Part shown: piece after piece, positions 37,390 to 45,232 of the stretch
How positions within the stretch are numbered: position 1 is the first letter of the stretch
How the letters are laid out: every line of letters begins with the position of its first letter
DNA from: Eubacterium maltosivorans
GTDB taxonomy: Bacteria; Bacillota; Clostridia; Eubacteriales; Eubacteriaceae
Reading direction: 5' to 3'
Length of the DNA stretch: 64,000 nt
Assembly (NCBI RefSeq): GCF_002441855.2
Contig: NZ_CP029487.1
Coordinates: 2,294,001-2,358,000 of the forward strand
Position numbers and translations under genes: made by a program
The notes under the pieces: model-generated
What the model saw: the letters and a program-made list of their open reading frames with translations, nothing else
What the model was told of the DNA's origin: nothing
Database searches by the model: none

Positions 37390-37473
37390 TTTGTTTATTC
37401 CTCCTTGAAACAAGACGTTCTTATATTATTTATACACCTATTTCAGAGGAATAAACAGGTTCTTAAAATCTTT

Positions 37474-38043
37474 TCAGCGCTCGTAGGTCCGGATGAGGTT
37501 TTCTGCAACCTGCCGGGGTGATATCCGCATATCCATTGCCTGCTTCTGTATGTAACGATGGGCCTGTTCCTCGGTCATATTCAGATAACCCATCAGGCAC
37601 AGCTTGGCCCGGTAAATGATCTTAATATCATCCATTTTCTTTTGCAGCTTTTCGTTCTGTTCCTTAAGACGCTGCATCTTTTCCTTTGAGTGCAGCACAA
37701 ACTTGATGTTCTGGGTCAAAAACTGGCGGTTGATGGGCTTAGACACCACGAAGGCTGTTGTGTCCATCAGCTTGGCCTCCACATGTTCTACCAGCTCGTT
37801 TTTTACGATAAGCACTACGCCGATCAGATACTTTTCGATCGTATCAAGGGCCAGCTCGATACCGAACTCATCGCCCAGGGGGGTATTGATAATGACCATA
37901 TCATACTCTATTTCCTGAAGACGCCTTCGGCCTTCACTGCCGGAGGGGACCGCGTCAATCATGCTGAAATCCATACCCCGCATGATCTCCGTCAGTGCTT
38001 TTGTAATCTCGTTCTGCCTGCATACCAACAACACATTACTCAT
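37474..38043 (-). CDS. ANTAR-domain response regulator (NitR-like antiterminator)
   Basis: 189 residues. Residues 1-115 are a receiver-like domain with degenerate phosphorylation pocket (YDMVIINTPLGDEFG instead of the usual DxxMP). A coiled-coil linker (118-135) leads to the ANTAR domain (130-189): RAKLCLMGYLNMTEEQAHRYIQKQAMD, with the conserved AK, A-x-x-x-I/L-x-x-x-A-M spacing. ANTAR proteins bind tandem hairpins in nascent RNA and prevent termination. Lying directly after glnA, it corresponds in position to NitR of solventogenic clostridia, which controls glnA. Matching hairpins occur in leaders at 44564 and 44847. Confidence 0.9.
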   Translation of the reverse strand: MSNVLLVCRQNEITKALTEIMRGMDFSMIDAVPSGSEGRRRLQEIEYDMVIINTPLGDEFGIELALDTIEKYLIGVVLIVKNELVEHVEAKLMDTTAFVVSKPINRQFLTQNIKFVLHSKEKMQRLKEQNEKLQKKMDDIKIIYRAKLCLMGYLNMTEEQAHRYIQKQAMDMRISPRQVAENLIRTYER

Positions 38044-38084
38044 TATTTCATCCCCCCTTTTTTCAGGTTTTTATTCTTCCCAGA

Positions 38085-39383
38085 TTAGAAGGTTGAAAAA
38101 TAACGGTCAATTTCCCACTCATGGACCATTCCGATGTATTGTCTCCATTCCCAGCTTTTAAGCTGAATATATTTCTGCGCTGTCTTCTCGCCGAGGACTT
38201 CTGTCACCAGGGTATCCTTTTCCATTTCTCCCAGCGCTTCCCTTAATGTCATGGGCAGTTTTTGAAGCGCTGCGGGCGCTTCCCCCAGCGGATCCATCAG
38301 AGGCAGTTTCTTTTCAATCCCCTCAAGGCCGGCTGCCAGAACCAGCGCAAAGGTAAGATAGGGATTGCAGGCCGGGTCCGGGCTTCTGAGCTCCATACGG
38401 CAGTAATCGCCCACAGCGGCCGGGATACGAATAAGCGGCGATCGGGAGCCGTAGCCCCAGCTGACAGTCTGGGGCGCTTCGTAGCCGTCCATCAGACGCT
38501 TGTAAGAATTGACCAGCGGGTTGGATAGCGCGCTGATCCCTCGGATATGCCCGAGCACACCGGCGGCAAACCATCTGGCTTCATCGGTCAGCCCGCCGAA
38601 ATCACTGGTAAAAATATTTTCGCCGTCTCTCATAAGCGACATATTAATATGCATGCCGCTGCCTGGCTGACCATTGAGGGGCTTTGGCATAAAGGTGGCA
38701 TGCAGGCCGTTGCGCTGGGCAATGGTCTTAACCACTGTCTTAAAGGTCATGATGTTGTCCGCGGACTCCAGGGCGCCACTGTATTTAAAGTCGATCTCAT
38801 GCTGTCCCCGGGCCGATTCATGATGGGAGCTTTCGATTTCAAACCCCATTTCCTCCAGCGTCAGGATAATCTCACGCCGCGTATTTTCGCCGCGGTCAAA
38901 GGGAGCCAGGTCAAAATAGCCGGCGTCGTCAACCGGCTCTCTGGTCGGCTCGCCGTTTTCCCCAAGGCGGAACAGAAAGAATTCACATTCTGCGCCCACG
39001 TTAAAGCGATAGCCCAGCTTCTCGGCTTTTTTCATCTGCTCCTTCAATATATAACGGCTGTCTCCTTCAAAATTCGTACCGTCCGGGTATTTCACATCGC
39101 AGAGAATTCTGGCCACCTTGCCCTGCTGCGGCCGCCAGGGCAGAATCTGAAGGGTGGACAGGTCTGGGTGCAGGATCAAATCAGAATGATCCGCATCCAG
39201 ACAGCCTGCCACAGAATTGGCGTCAAAGGGCACACCATAGAGAATGGCGCGCTCGATCTGCTCGTTGGATATGGCGATATTTTTGCTCTGCCCATAGATA
39301 TCGCAGAACTGCATCCGGATAAATTTAATATCATTTTCCTCAATATAACTGACGGCATCGAGTGTTTTTTTGCCAAGATTCAT
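38085..39383 (-). CDS. glnA: Glutamine synthetase type I
   Basis: 432 residues, which fits the GSI-alpha group; no adenylylation tyrosine loop of the GSI-beta type is seen. Motifs: the N-terminal DIYGQSKNIAI beta-grasp, the metal ligands AECEFFLF and SHHESARGQHEIDF, ATFMPKPLNGQPGSGMH and SPLIRIPAA with the R-x-P substrate arginine. It makes glutamine from glutamate, ammonia and ATP. Twelve bp downstream of the GXGXG subunit of glutamate synthase, so ammonium assimilation by GS-GOGAT is encoded in one operon; a second synthetase (type III) is encoded divergently. Confidence 0.95.
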   Translation of the reverse strand: MNLGKKTLDAVSYIEENDIKFIRMQFCDIYGQSKNIAISNEQIERAILYGVPFDANSVAGCLDADHSDLILHPDLSTLQILPWRPQQGKVARILCDVKYPDGTNFEGDSRYILKEQMKKAEKLGYRFNVGAECEFFLFRLGENGEPTREPVDDAGYFDLAPFDRGENTRREIILTLEEMGFEIESSHHESARGQHEIDFKYSGALESADNIMTFKTVVKTIAQRNGLHATFMPKPLNGQPGSGMHINMSLMRDGENIFTSDFGGLTDEARWFAAGVLGHIRGISALSNPLVNSYKRLMDGYEAPQTVSWGYGSRSPLIRIPAAVGDYCRMELRSPDPACNPYLTFALVLAAGLEGIEKKLPLMDPLGEAPAALQKLPMTLREALGEMEKDTLVTEVLGEKTAQKYIQLKSWEWRQYIGMVHEWEIDRYFSTF

Positions 39384-39394
39384 TTTCTCTCTCC

Positions 39395-40117
39395 TTAATA
39401 CGCTGTATATAAATCATTATAAGGATTGTTGGCGCCTGGTGTCAATTTATAAAAGGGTTTTGCTAAAATCTCCTTAATATCAGCGTCAAAATAATGACAG
39501 TAGTTTTCAATACAGGCCATGGCCGGCTCCAGCATTGCAGGTGTGCACAGCTCTGCCACTACCTGCGGTGCCAGCTCTGTGGGCGGCACATCACTGCGGA
39601 TATACATGGCTCCGCCGTGCATACCCGTCCCACAGTAGCCGCCTGCCGGAAAAGCGTTTTCCACGCCCAGCCCCAGAACCACAATGGTCCCGCCGGCCTG
39701 ATACTCGCCCAAAAAAGACCCGACCTTTCCGCCGATCACCACCACGGGCTGGTGCTCCATATAAGCTTTCATGTGAATGCCTGCGCGGTAGCCTCCGTTG
39801 CCGCGGATGTAGATGTTGCCGCCGCGCATGCCATAGCCCAGGGTATCGCCGCCGTTTCCATAAACCACGATATCGCCGTTATCCATGGTGTCGCCCACTG
39901 CATCCTGCACGTTGCCGTAAACCGTAATATTTGTGCCGCTTAAATATGCCCCCATGGCATTGCCCGGTGTGCCGTAAACCGTAATATTTTTGTTTTTAAC
40001 GCCAGTACCAATATAGCGCTGGCCCAGAACCCCCTTGATGGTAATCTCACGGTCCTCTGCTGCCTTTACCTCACGGTTTAGCTCGGTATAATATTTTTTT
40101 CCTGCTTCAATGATCAT
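39395..40117 (-). CDS. Glutamate synthase GXGXG domain subunit (split GltB, third part)
   Basis: 240 residues made almost entirely of the right-handed beta-helix GXGXG repeats of glutamate synthase alpha: GVLGQRYIGTG, YGTPGNAMGAYL, YGNVQDAVGDTM, YGNGGDTLGYGM, RGNGGYRAGIH and so on, then YCGTGMHGGAMYIR. In single-chain GltB this is the C-terminal structural domain. Its being a separate gene is the archaeal-type arrangement. It follows the FAD oxidoreductase by 11 bp. Confidence 0.93.
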   Translation of the reverse strand: MIIEAGKKYYTELNREVKAAEDREITIKGVLGQRYIGTGVKNKNITVYGTPGNAMGAYLSGTNITVYGNVQDAVGDTMDNGDIVVYGNGGDTLGYGMRGGNIYIRGNGGYRAGIHMKAYMEHQPVVVIGGKVGSFLGEYQAGGTIVVLGLGVENAFPAGGYCGTGMHGGAMYIRSDVPPTELAPQVVAELCTPAMLEPAMACIENYCHYFDADIKEILAKPFYKLTPGANNPYNDLYTAY

Positions 40118-40128
40118 CCTTGTTCCTC

Positions 40129-41367
40129 CTAATGCTCTGCACTGAGCTTTGCATAACGTTCCCCGGGTTTAAAAGCCATGAGGCCCGGCTCTTTTATCAG
40201 CCTTTGCATATCCACTGTCTCAAGGGGAATCTGTTCGCGGATCATATCGGTATAAATACCGCCGCGACAGCAATTACCGATGATGATACAGCCCTTTAAA
40301 ACGCCGTCCTTTATATAAAACTTCTTATAGCTTTCATCGGTTTTAACAGTAGTGGCTTCGCCGATATAGCTGCCTGCCGTCATCATATACAGGCCCAGAA
40401 GCCCCATGGAATTTACCGGAAAGGCCTTTTCGTACACAGCGCTGCCGCCGGCCATATTTTGTCCTGCCACCTCACCCTGCATATAGGCATTTGGCAGAAT
40501 CGCCATGTTTTTAGCCGTCTGTGAGGTACTATCATAGCTCTGGGTACAGTCTCCAGCCGCGTAAATATCCTTCAGGCTGGTCTGCTGGTGATCATCGGTC
40601 ACAATCCCACGTTCCACCTTTCCGCCAGCCTGCTCGACCAGTGACATCTCCGGTCTTGTCCCCACTGCCAGAATAAGAATATCATAGGGGAGAAGCTCAC
40701 CGTCACTCAGAGCAACCTCCATATCGCCGATTTCGGTAATACTGGTTTCCAGCTTTAAAACCATTCCCCGGCTCATCAGATGCGCCTTGATAATCTCTGC
40801 GCTTTCTGCGTCCAGAACACTGGGCAGCACCCGGTCTGCCAGATCTACTACCGTCACACCCGCGCATTGTCCCACAACCGCTTCAGCTGCCTTCAGGCCA
40901 ATGAGCCCCGCGCCTAAAATGACGACTTTAGAATTTTTATCCAGAATCTCACCCACGCCAGCCGCGTCATCCATGGTTGTAAAGGTAAAGGTGTTTTTGG
41001 CCGTCTCCCTCCCCTTGATCGGCGGCACAAAGGGAACAGAGCCCGTCGCCACCAGAAGCTTTTCATAGGCGATGACCCTGCCGTCCGCCAGGCGCACCTG
41101 GTTCTTTTCCGGGTCAATGCGCTCTGCCCTTGTACCAAGTATTACCTCACAGGCATTTTTTTCATAAAAATCCTCATCCCGGTAAATCATTTTCTCCTGG
41201 GAGACTTTGCCCTCCAGCCAGTAGGAGATCAATGGTCTTGAATAGGTGTGGTGTTTTTCTGCGCTGATAATCGTGATGCTGCCGTCCTGATCCTCTTTGC
41301 GGATACCCATGACGCCGCCGATGGCTCCGGCGGAATTTCCGATGATTAAATACTTTGTCTTATTCAT
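40129..41367 (-). CDS. FAD/NAD(P)-dependent oxidoreductase of the split glutamate synthase
   Basis: About 412 residues of the pyridine nucleotide-disulphide oxidoreductase fold. FAD-binding begins at YLIIGNSAGAIGGVMGIR; the NAD(P) Rossmann motif is VVILGAGLIGLKAAEAV; DIYAAGDCTQ binds FAD near the end. It resembles NADH:rubredoxin oxidoreductase and NirB-type reductases. The start is taken at MNKTKY, 6 bases after GGGGTG; a longer frame to 41457 would overlap the ferredoxin gene by a further 90 bases. It presumably feeds NAD(P)H electrons to the ferredoxin and FMN subunits, replacing GltD. Confidence 0.87.
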   Translation of the reverse strand: MNKTKYLIIGNSAGAIGGVMGIRKEDQDGSITIISAEKHHTYSRPLISYWLEGKVSQEKMIYRDEDFYEKNACEVILGTRAERIDPEKNQVRLADGRVIAYEKLLVATGSVPFVPPIKGRETAKNTFTFTTMDDAAGVGEILDKNSKVVILGAGLIGLKAAEAVVGQCAGVTVVDLADRVLPSVLDAESAEIIKAHLMSRGMVLKLETSITEIGDMEVALSDGELLPYDILILAVGTRPEMSLVEQAGGKVERGIVTDDHQQTSLKDIYAAGDCTQSYDSTSQTAKNMAILPNAYMQGEVAGQNMAGGSAVYEKAFPVNSMGLLGLYMMTAGSYIGEATTVKTDESYKKFYIKDGVLKGCIIIGNCCRGGIYTDMIREQIPLETVDMQRLIKEPGLMAFKPGERYAKLSAEH

Positions 41368-41821
41368 TGACAGCACCCCTTTCTTCAAAAACAATGGCAC
41401 GGTTCGGACAGTTTTTAACACAGGCTGGCTCACCGCCGTTTTCTGTGCACAGTTCACATTTCAGCATGGTTTTCGTGTGACCAACCACCAGACAGCCGTA
41501 GGGGCACATGGCAATACAGGTACGACAGCCCACGCAGCGTGTATCGTCGATTTTAATCACACCATCTTCCCCGACCGATAAAGCGCCGGTAATGCAGCCC
41601 TTGACGCAGTAGGGTGTTTTGCAGTGGCGGCAGGAAACCGCAAAATGGATTTCCTCCCCGTTTTCCATACCATCCTCCACACGGATGCGCGGCAATGGTT
41701 TTTCCTTTCGATTAAAGGCCTTGAACATATCCTCCTCGCCGGAGTTTGCAAAAGCACACTGATATTCGCAAAGGTGACAGCCCAGGCACCATTCTTCATT
41801 GACATATACTCGTTTCATCAT
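41360..41821 (-). CDS. Four-cluster ferredoxin-type iron-sulphur protein
   Basis: 153 residues of the HycB/DMSO-reductase-B type: CLGCHLCEYQC, CRHCKTPYCVKGC, CVGCRTCIAMCPYGC and CELCTENGGEPACVKNCP give ligands for four 4Fe-4S clusters. Its ATG overlaps the stop of the FMN subunit gene (TAATG), and its end overlaps the start of the FAD oxidoreductase gene by 8 bp, so the three are translationally coupled. Likely an electron wire between the FAD and FMN subunits. Confidence 0.92.
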   Translation of the reverse strand: MMKRVYVNEEWCLGCHLCEYQCAFANSGEEDMFKAFNRKEKPLPRIRVEDGMENGEEIHFAVSCRHCKTPYCVKGCITGALSVGEDGVIKIDDTRCVGCRTCIAMCPYGCLVVGHTKTMLKCELCTENGGEPACVKNCPNRAIVFEERGAVNE

Positions 41822-43326
41822 TAAACCCCCGCATGTTTTATTCCTAATATTTCCAATTCCTTATCGGACAGGCCAATGCCCCGCAGCATCAGGCGGTTTC
41901 CCTTGAGAGACTCGATGGAGTTGATGCCCATACCGCCCATCATTTCCTGGATTTCATGATTCCAGGCACGCATGAGGTTGGTGAGGCGTTGTGCGCCAAT
42001 TTCCGGATTCAGCCGTTTTACAAGATCCTCACGCTGTGTGGCGATGCCCCAGTTGCAGCGGCCGCTCTGGCAGTGGCGGCATAAATGACAGCCGAGGGCC
42101 AGAAGGGCGGCAGTGCCAATATAGCAGGCATCTGCGCCAAGGGCAATGGCCTTGACCACATCGGCGGAGCTGCGGATGCTGCCGCCGACAACGATGGAGA
42201 TATCATTGCGGATCTGCTCATCCCTCAGACGCTGATCCACCGCCGCCAGCGCCAGTTCAATGGGAATCCCAACGTTGTCACGGATACGGGTCGGCGCCGC
42301 GCCGGTACCGCCTCTAAAGCCGTCAATGGCAATGATGTCTGCGCCCGAGCGCGCAATGCCCGATGCAATGGCGGCCACATTGTGAACCGCGGCGATTTTG
42401 ACAATCACCGGCTTAGTGTAGCCGGTGGCCTCTTTTAATGAAAAAATCAACTGACGCAGGTCCTCAATGGAATAAATATCATGATGGGGCGCTGGTGATA
42501 TGGCGTCAGCCCCTTCTGGAATCATGCGGGTTTTTGACACCTTTTCCCCGATTTTTTTACCGGGCAGATGACCGCCGATTCCGGGCTTTGCACCCTGTCC
42601 CATTTTAATCTCAATGGCGGCACCGGCCATCAGGTAATCCTCATGCACGCCAAAGCGGCCGGAAGCTACCTGGACGATGGTGTTTTGCCCGTACTGGTAC
42701 AGGCCCTTGTTTAAACCGCCCTCGCCGGTATTGTAGCAGGTTCCAAGCTCCGTTGCCGCACGGGCAAGGGACTTGTGGGCGTTTTCGCTGATGGAACCGT
42801 AGGACATGGCCGAAAACATAATGGGCAGCTCCAGCTCAATCTGCGGTGGAATCTCGGAAATAATGTTTCCCTCTTTATCCATCTCCAGCTGACCAGGCTT
42901 TTTACCCAGGAACACCTTTGTCTCCATTGGCTCGCGCAGCGGGTCGATGGACGGATTAGTTACCTGGCTGGCGTTAATGAGCATTTTATCCCAATATACC
43001 GGGTATTCGTTGGGGTTTCCCATGGAGGAGAGCAGGACACCGCCGCTGCCCGCCTGGCGGTAAACTTCCTCGATGGTGCTCTGCTTCCAGTTGTAATTTT
43101 CCCTGAACTGGTTGTCGGTCTTGACAATCTTAAGGGCGCGTGTCGGGCACATACTCACACAGCGCTGGCAGTCCACACAGCCGGTCTCGTCTGCTTTCAT
43201 AACATCCAGCTCTGCATCATAGCTGTGCACCTCGTTGGCGCACTGTCTTTCGCAGACCCGGCATTTGATGCAGCGGTTTGGATTTCTGACAATTTCGTAT
43301 TGCGGATAAATATAATTGATTCCCAT
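41821..43326 (-). CDS. Glutamate synthase FMN subunit with N-terminal ferredoxin domain (split GltB, central part)
   Basis: 501 residues. Two 4Fe-4S motifs at the N-terminus (CIKCRVCERQC and CVDCQRCVSMC) are followed by the glutamate synthase central/FMN barrel: SAMSYGSIS, GEGGLN, KPGIGGHLPGKKIG, APHHDIYSIEDL, KIAAVHNVAAIASG and DGFRGGTGAAPT. The 3Fe-4S cysteines are in GCHLCRHCQSGRCNWG. It reduces 2-iminoglutarate to glutamate. This ferredoxin-fused form is typical of archaea and anaerobic bacteria. Three bp after the amidotransferase gene. Confidence 0.95.
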   Translation of the reverse strand: MGINYIYPQYEIVRNPNRCIKCRVCERQCANEVHSYDAELDVMKADETGCVDCQRCVSMCPTRALKIVKTDNQFRENYNWKQSTIEEVYRQAGSGGVLLSSMGNPNEYPVYWDKMLINASQVTNPSIDPLREPMETKVFLGKKPGQLEMDKEGNIISEIPPQIELELPIMFSAMSYGSISENAHKSLARAATELGTCYNTGEGGLNKGLYQYGQNTIVQVASGRFGVHEDYLMAGAAIEIKMGQGAKPGIGGHLPGKKIGEKVSKTRMIPEGADAISPAPHHDIYSIEDLRQLIFSLKEATGYTKPVIVKIAAVHNVAAIASGIARSGADIIAIDGFRGGTGAAPTRIRDNVGIPIELALAAVDQRLRDEQIRNDISIVVGGSIRSSADVVKAIALGADACYIGTAALLALGCHLCRHCQSGRCNWGIATQREDLVKRLNPEIGAQRLTNLMRAWNHEIQEMMGGMGINSIESLKGNRLMLRGIGLSDKELEILGIKHAGV

Positions 43327-43329
43327 TGT

Positions 43330-44433
43330 TTATTCTCCTTCACGATTCACTCGGACAATGATGGGTTCACCACCCTTTGGCGCCCAGATATCGCCTACAT
43401 CCGGACACACCGCGCGGATAGCGCTTTCCTCACTGGCGATATAAACCACCTCGTCCTTTTCCCCGGCCACCATCGAACGCAGCTTCAGCCGGTCGTTCAG
43501 TGCCATTAATCCATCGGTAAAACCACACATGATTGAAAAGGGACCGGTGATCAGCAGGCTGGCAAAGGTGTTGCGGAGTGTTTTAAAGCGTCTGGCCTTC
43601 TCCGGCTCCATCTTTTCGATTTCTTCCCAGAAAGGCGCAGCGATGATGCTGGCAATGTCCTCAAAATCAAAGCCTTGCTTGCGGTTTAAAAAATCAATAA
43701 TGTAGGTAATAACCTCTGTATCGGTCAGAAGGGTGCACTTATAATCGAACATCTCAATGAAACGCCGGTTTGCATCGTAAGAGGAAATCTCCCCATTGTG
43801 GACAATAGAGTAATCCAGAAGCGCGAAAGGATGGGCGCCGCCCCACCAGCCTGGCGTATTGGTCGGATAACGGCCATGGGCTGTCCAGCAGTAGCCGTCA
43901 TATTCCTCAAGCTTGTAAAAATCACCGACATCCTCAGGAAACCCAACAGCTTTAAAAACGCCCATGTTCTTTCCGCTTGAAAAGATATAGGCGCCGTCGA
44001 TATAGGTATTAATGTAGAACACTGTATCAACAATAAATTTTTCTTCATCAATTTCGCCCTTCTCCTCCTGTATTTTAGTGAAGATCGGATCGACAAAGTA
44101 ACGCCATATCAGAGGCTCGTCCTTGATATTTTTATTTTTACGCACGGGTATCCGGCTCAGATTAACCACGTCAAAGTATTTATCCAGATAGCGCTCCGTT
44201 TCCTGTCTGGCTTTAAAGTCGTCATAAAAGACATGAAACGCGTAGGAGTCTGCGTATTCCGGATAAATTCCATATCCCGCAAAGCCGCCGCCCAGCCCGT
44301 TCGAACGATCATGCATAACCGCGATAGAATCCACAATCTGGCTGCCGTTAATCACAGGTTTTCCCTTTTTATGTATGATTCCCGAGATCGCACAACCGCT
44401 TGGGATTCTGATTTGTCCTTCTTTTTTTAACAT
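43330..44433 (-). CDS. Class II glutamine amidotransferase subunit of glutamate synthase (split GltB, first part)
   Basis: 367 residues of the Ntn-hydrolase glutaminase family. The nucleophile is expected to be Cys14 in IPSGCAISGII, which would need removal of a 13-residue propeptide, as in GltB. The pocket motifs GRYPTNTPGWWGGAHPF and SIVHNGEISSYDANR are intact. It releases ammonia from glutamine for the FMN subunit. First gene of the leftward nitrogen operon; GGAGAG precedes the ATG. The leader of about 225 nt holds an ANTAR-type hairpin. Confidence 0.92.
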   Translation of the reverse strand: MLKKEGQIRIPSGCAISGIIHKKGKPVINGSQIVDSIAVMHDRSNGLGGGFAGYGIYPEYADSYAFHVFYDDFKARQETERYLDKYFDVVNLSRIPVRKNKNIKDEPLIWRYFVDPIFTKIQEEKGEIDEEKFIVDTVFYINTYIDGAYIFSSGKNMGVFKAVGFPEDVGDFYKLEEYDGYCWTAHGRYPTNTPGWWGGAHPFALLDYSIVHNGEISSYDANRRFIEMFDYKCTLLTDTEVITYIIDFLNRKQGFDFEDIASIIAAPFWEEIEKMEPEKARRFKTLRNTFASLLITGPFSIMCGFTDGLMALNDRLKLRSMVAGEKDEVVYIASEESAIRAVCPDVGDIWAPKGGEPIIVRVNREGE

Positions 44434-44497
44434 AGCTCTCTCCTTCTTTTACGTAAATTGAATACCGCATTGTCTCTGAATTAAAACAATAAAAAAA

Positions 44498-44636
44498 GAA
44501 CATGACGAACCAACCCCTGATCAAAACTTCAAAAACACATTTTAAACGCGCATATGTCAGATTGGACAACGCCAGTGTTATCCATCTTTACATATACAGT
44601 CTGTTTTGATCCTGTACGGTTCGAACGCCATTGTTC
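44498..44636 (-). promoter_or_regulatory. Structured leader of the gltB/glnA operon with an ANTAR-type hairpin
   Basis: On the minus strand GGATAAC-ACTGGC-GTTGTCC (44564-44583) is a 7-bp stem closed by a hexaloop with A1 and G4, the ANTAR recognition pattern. A weaker upstream stem TACAG/CTGTA is at about 44596-44617. The strand before the seven-T run (44498-44511) can pair over 14 bases, with two bulges, with 44618-44636, enclosing both hairpins. Confidence 0.55.
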
Positions 44637-44664
44637 TTAATTGAGTACTTATTTATTTTTAATA

Positions 44665-44693
44665 TTTATACCATAGATTGTATACAAGTTCAA
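44665..44693 (-). promoter_or_regulatory. Promoter of the split glutamate synthase operon
   Basis: On the minus strand, TTGAAC (44688-44693), 17-bp spacer, TATAAA (44665-44670). The spacer contains the palindrome TTGTATACAA. Confidence 0.7.
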
Positions 44694-44730
44694 TCAAAAA
44701 TTGCCTGATAAGGATTGCAAAATGTATACA
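44678..44730. promoter_or_regulatory. Pair of TGTATACA palindromes between the divergent nitrogen operons
   Basis: TTGTATACAA at 44678-44687 and TGTATACA at 44723-44730, centres 44 bp apart. The first lies entirely within the -10/-35 spacer of the leftward promoter. ATTGTATACAAT-like sites are bound by several FadR-subfamily GntR repressors (for example MdcY); no such gene is adjacent, so the binder is unknown. Confidence 0.5.
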
Positions 44731-44795
44731 ATATGCTCCTGTAAATTTATTGTAATCTTGATAACCGTTTCAATGCATTTTTCTTTAAAAACCCC

Positions 44796-44824
44796 TTTAC
44801 AACCCTCTGGAATTGGTCTATAAT
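44796..44824 (+). promoter_or_regulatory. Promoter of the glnN-glnK-amtB transcript
   Basis: TTTACA (44796-44801), 17-bp spacer, TATAAT (44819-44824); leader of about 400 nt before the start codon. Confidence 0.75.
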
Positions 44825-44846
44825 GACATCACAACTTGAGAGAAAC

Positions 44847-44926
44847 GCGGAAACAACATTCCGCAATTGAAGATAGCAATGGTGCTGTTGAGAGTGTTTT
44901 CGCACTTTTAATAGCGCCTTTTTTTA
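44847..44926 (+). promoter_or_regulatory. ANTAR-type tandem hairpin and terminator in the GSIII leader
   Basis: Hairpin 1: GCGGAA-ACAACA-TTCCGC (44847-44864). Hairpin 2: ATAGC-AATGGT-GCTGT (44873-44888), hexaloop with A1 and G4. A terminator of 16 paired positions, GGTGCTGTTGAGAGTG with CACTTTTAATAGCGCC (44881-44918) and a T run, uses the 3' half of hairpin 2, so binding of an ANTAR protein to the hairpins should block termination. Loop 1 has A at position 4 instead of the usual G, which weakens the match. Confidence 0.65.
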
Positions 44927-45230
44927 TTATCTTCTTTGCTTGAGTTTAAAAAGTTAATGACGGTATCTTTCTTCCACAGGCAGTTGCATCTATTTTTATT
45001 GACAACCAATGCTTCCTTAAAATGAACTGTTTATAAGTTCCTCAGGATACCTTAATTAATCGGCGGAGAAACGCCTCAATTTCTCCGCCTCCTCATGGAA
45101 TGATTGCCGCGCAGAGAAATCTCCCTTTCTTCTGTGACGGTTAATCTTTCCCTTTACATTATAAACGACCCCATGTATCATTATCATACGCAGGAAAAAT
45201 AAAATCATATTATCTATATTTAGGAGGCTG
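44927..45230. other. Remaining GSIII leader
   Basis: About 300 bp without a gene. It holds one perfect 10-bp hairpin, GGCGGAGAAA/TTTCTCCGCC (45062-45089), not followed by a T run, and then the ribosome binding site AGGAGG before the GSIII start. Nothing else recognised. Confidence 0.5.
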
Positions 45231-45232
45231 TT

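Noticed and set aside
38547-39398. 283-codon open frame opposite glnA
   Set aside because: A shadow of the codon bias of glnA; lacks a start signal and recognisable motifs.
42775-43509. 244-codon open frame opposite the glutamate synthase genes
   Set aside because: Spans the junction of two real, overlapping-direction genes on the other strand; no supporting signal.
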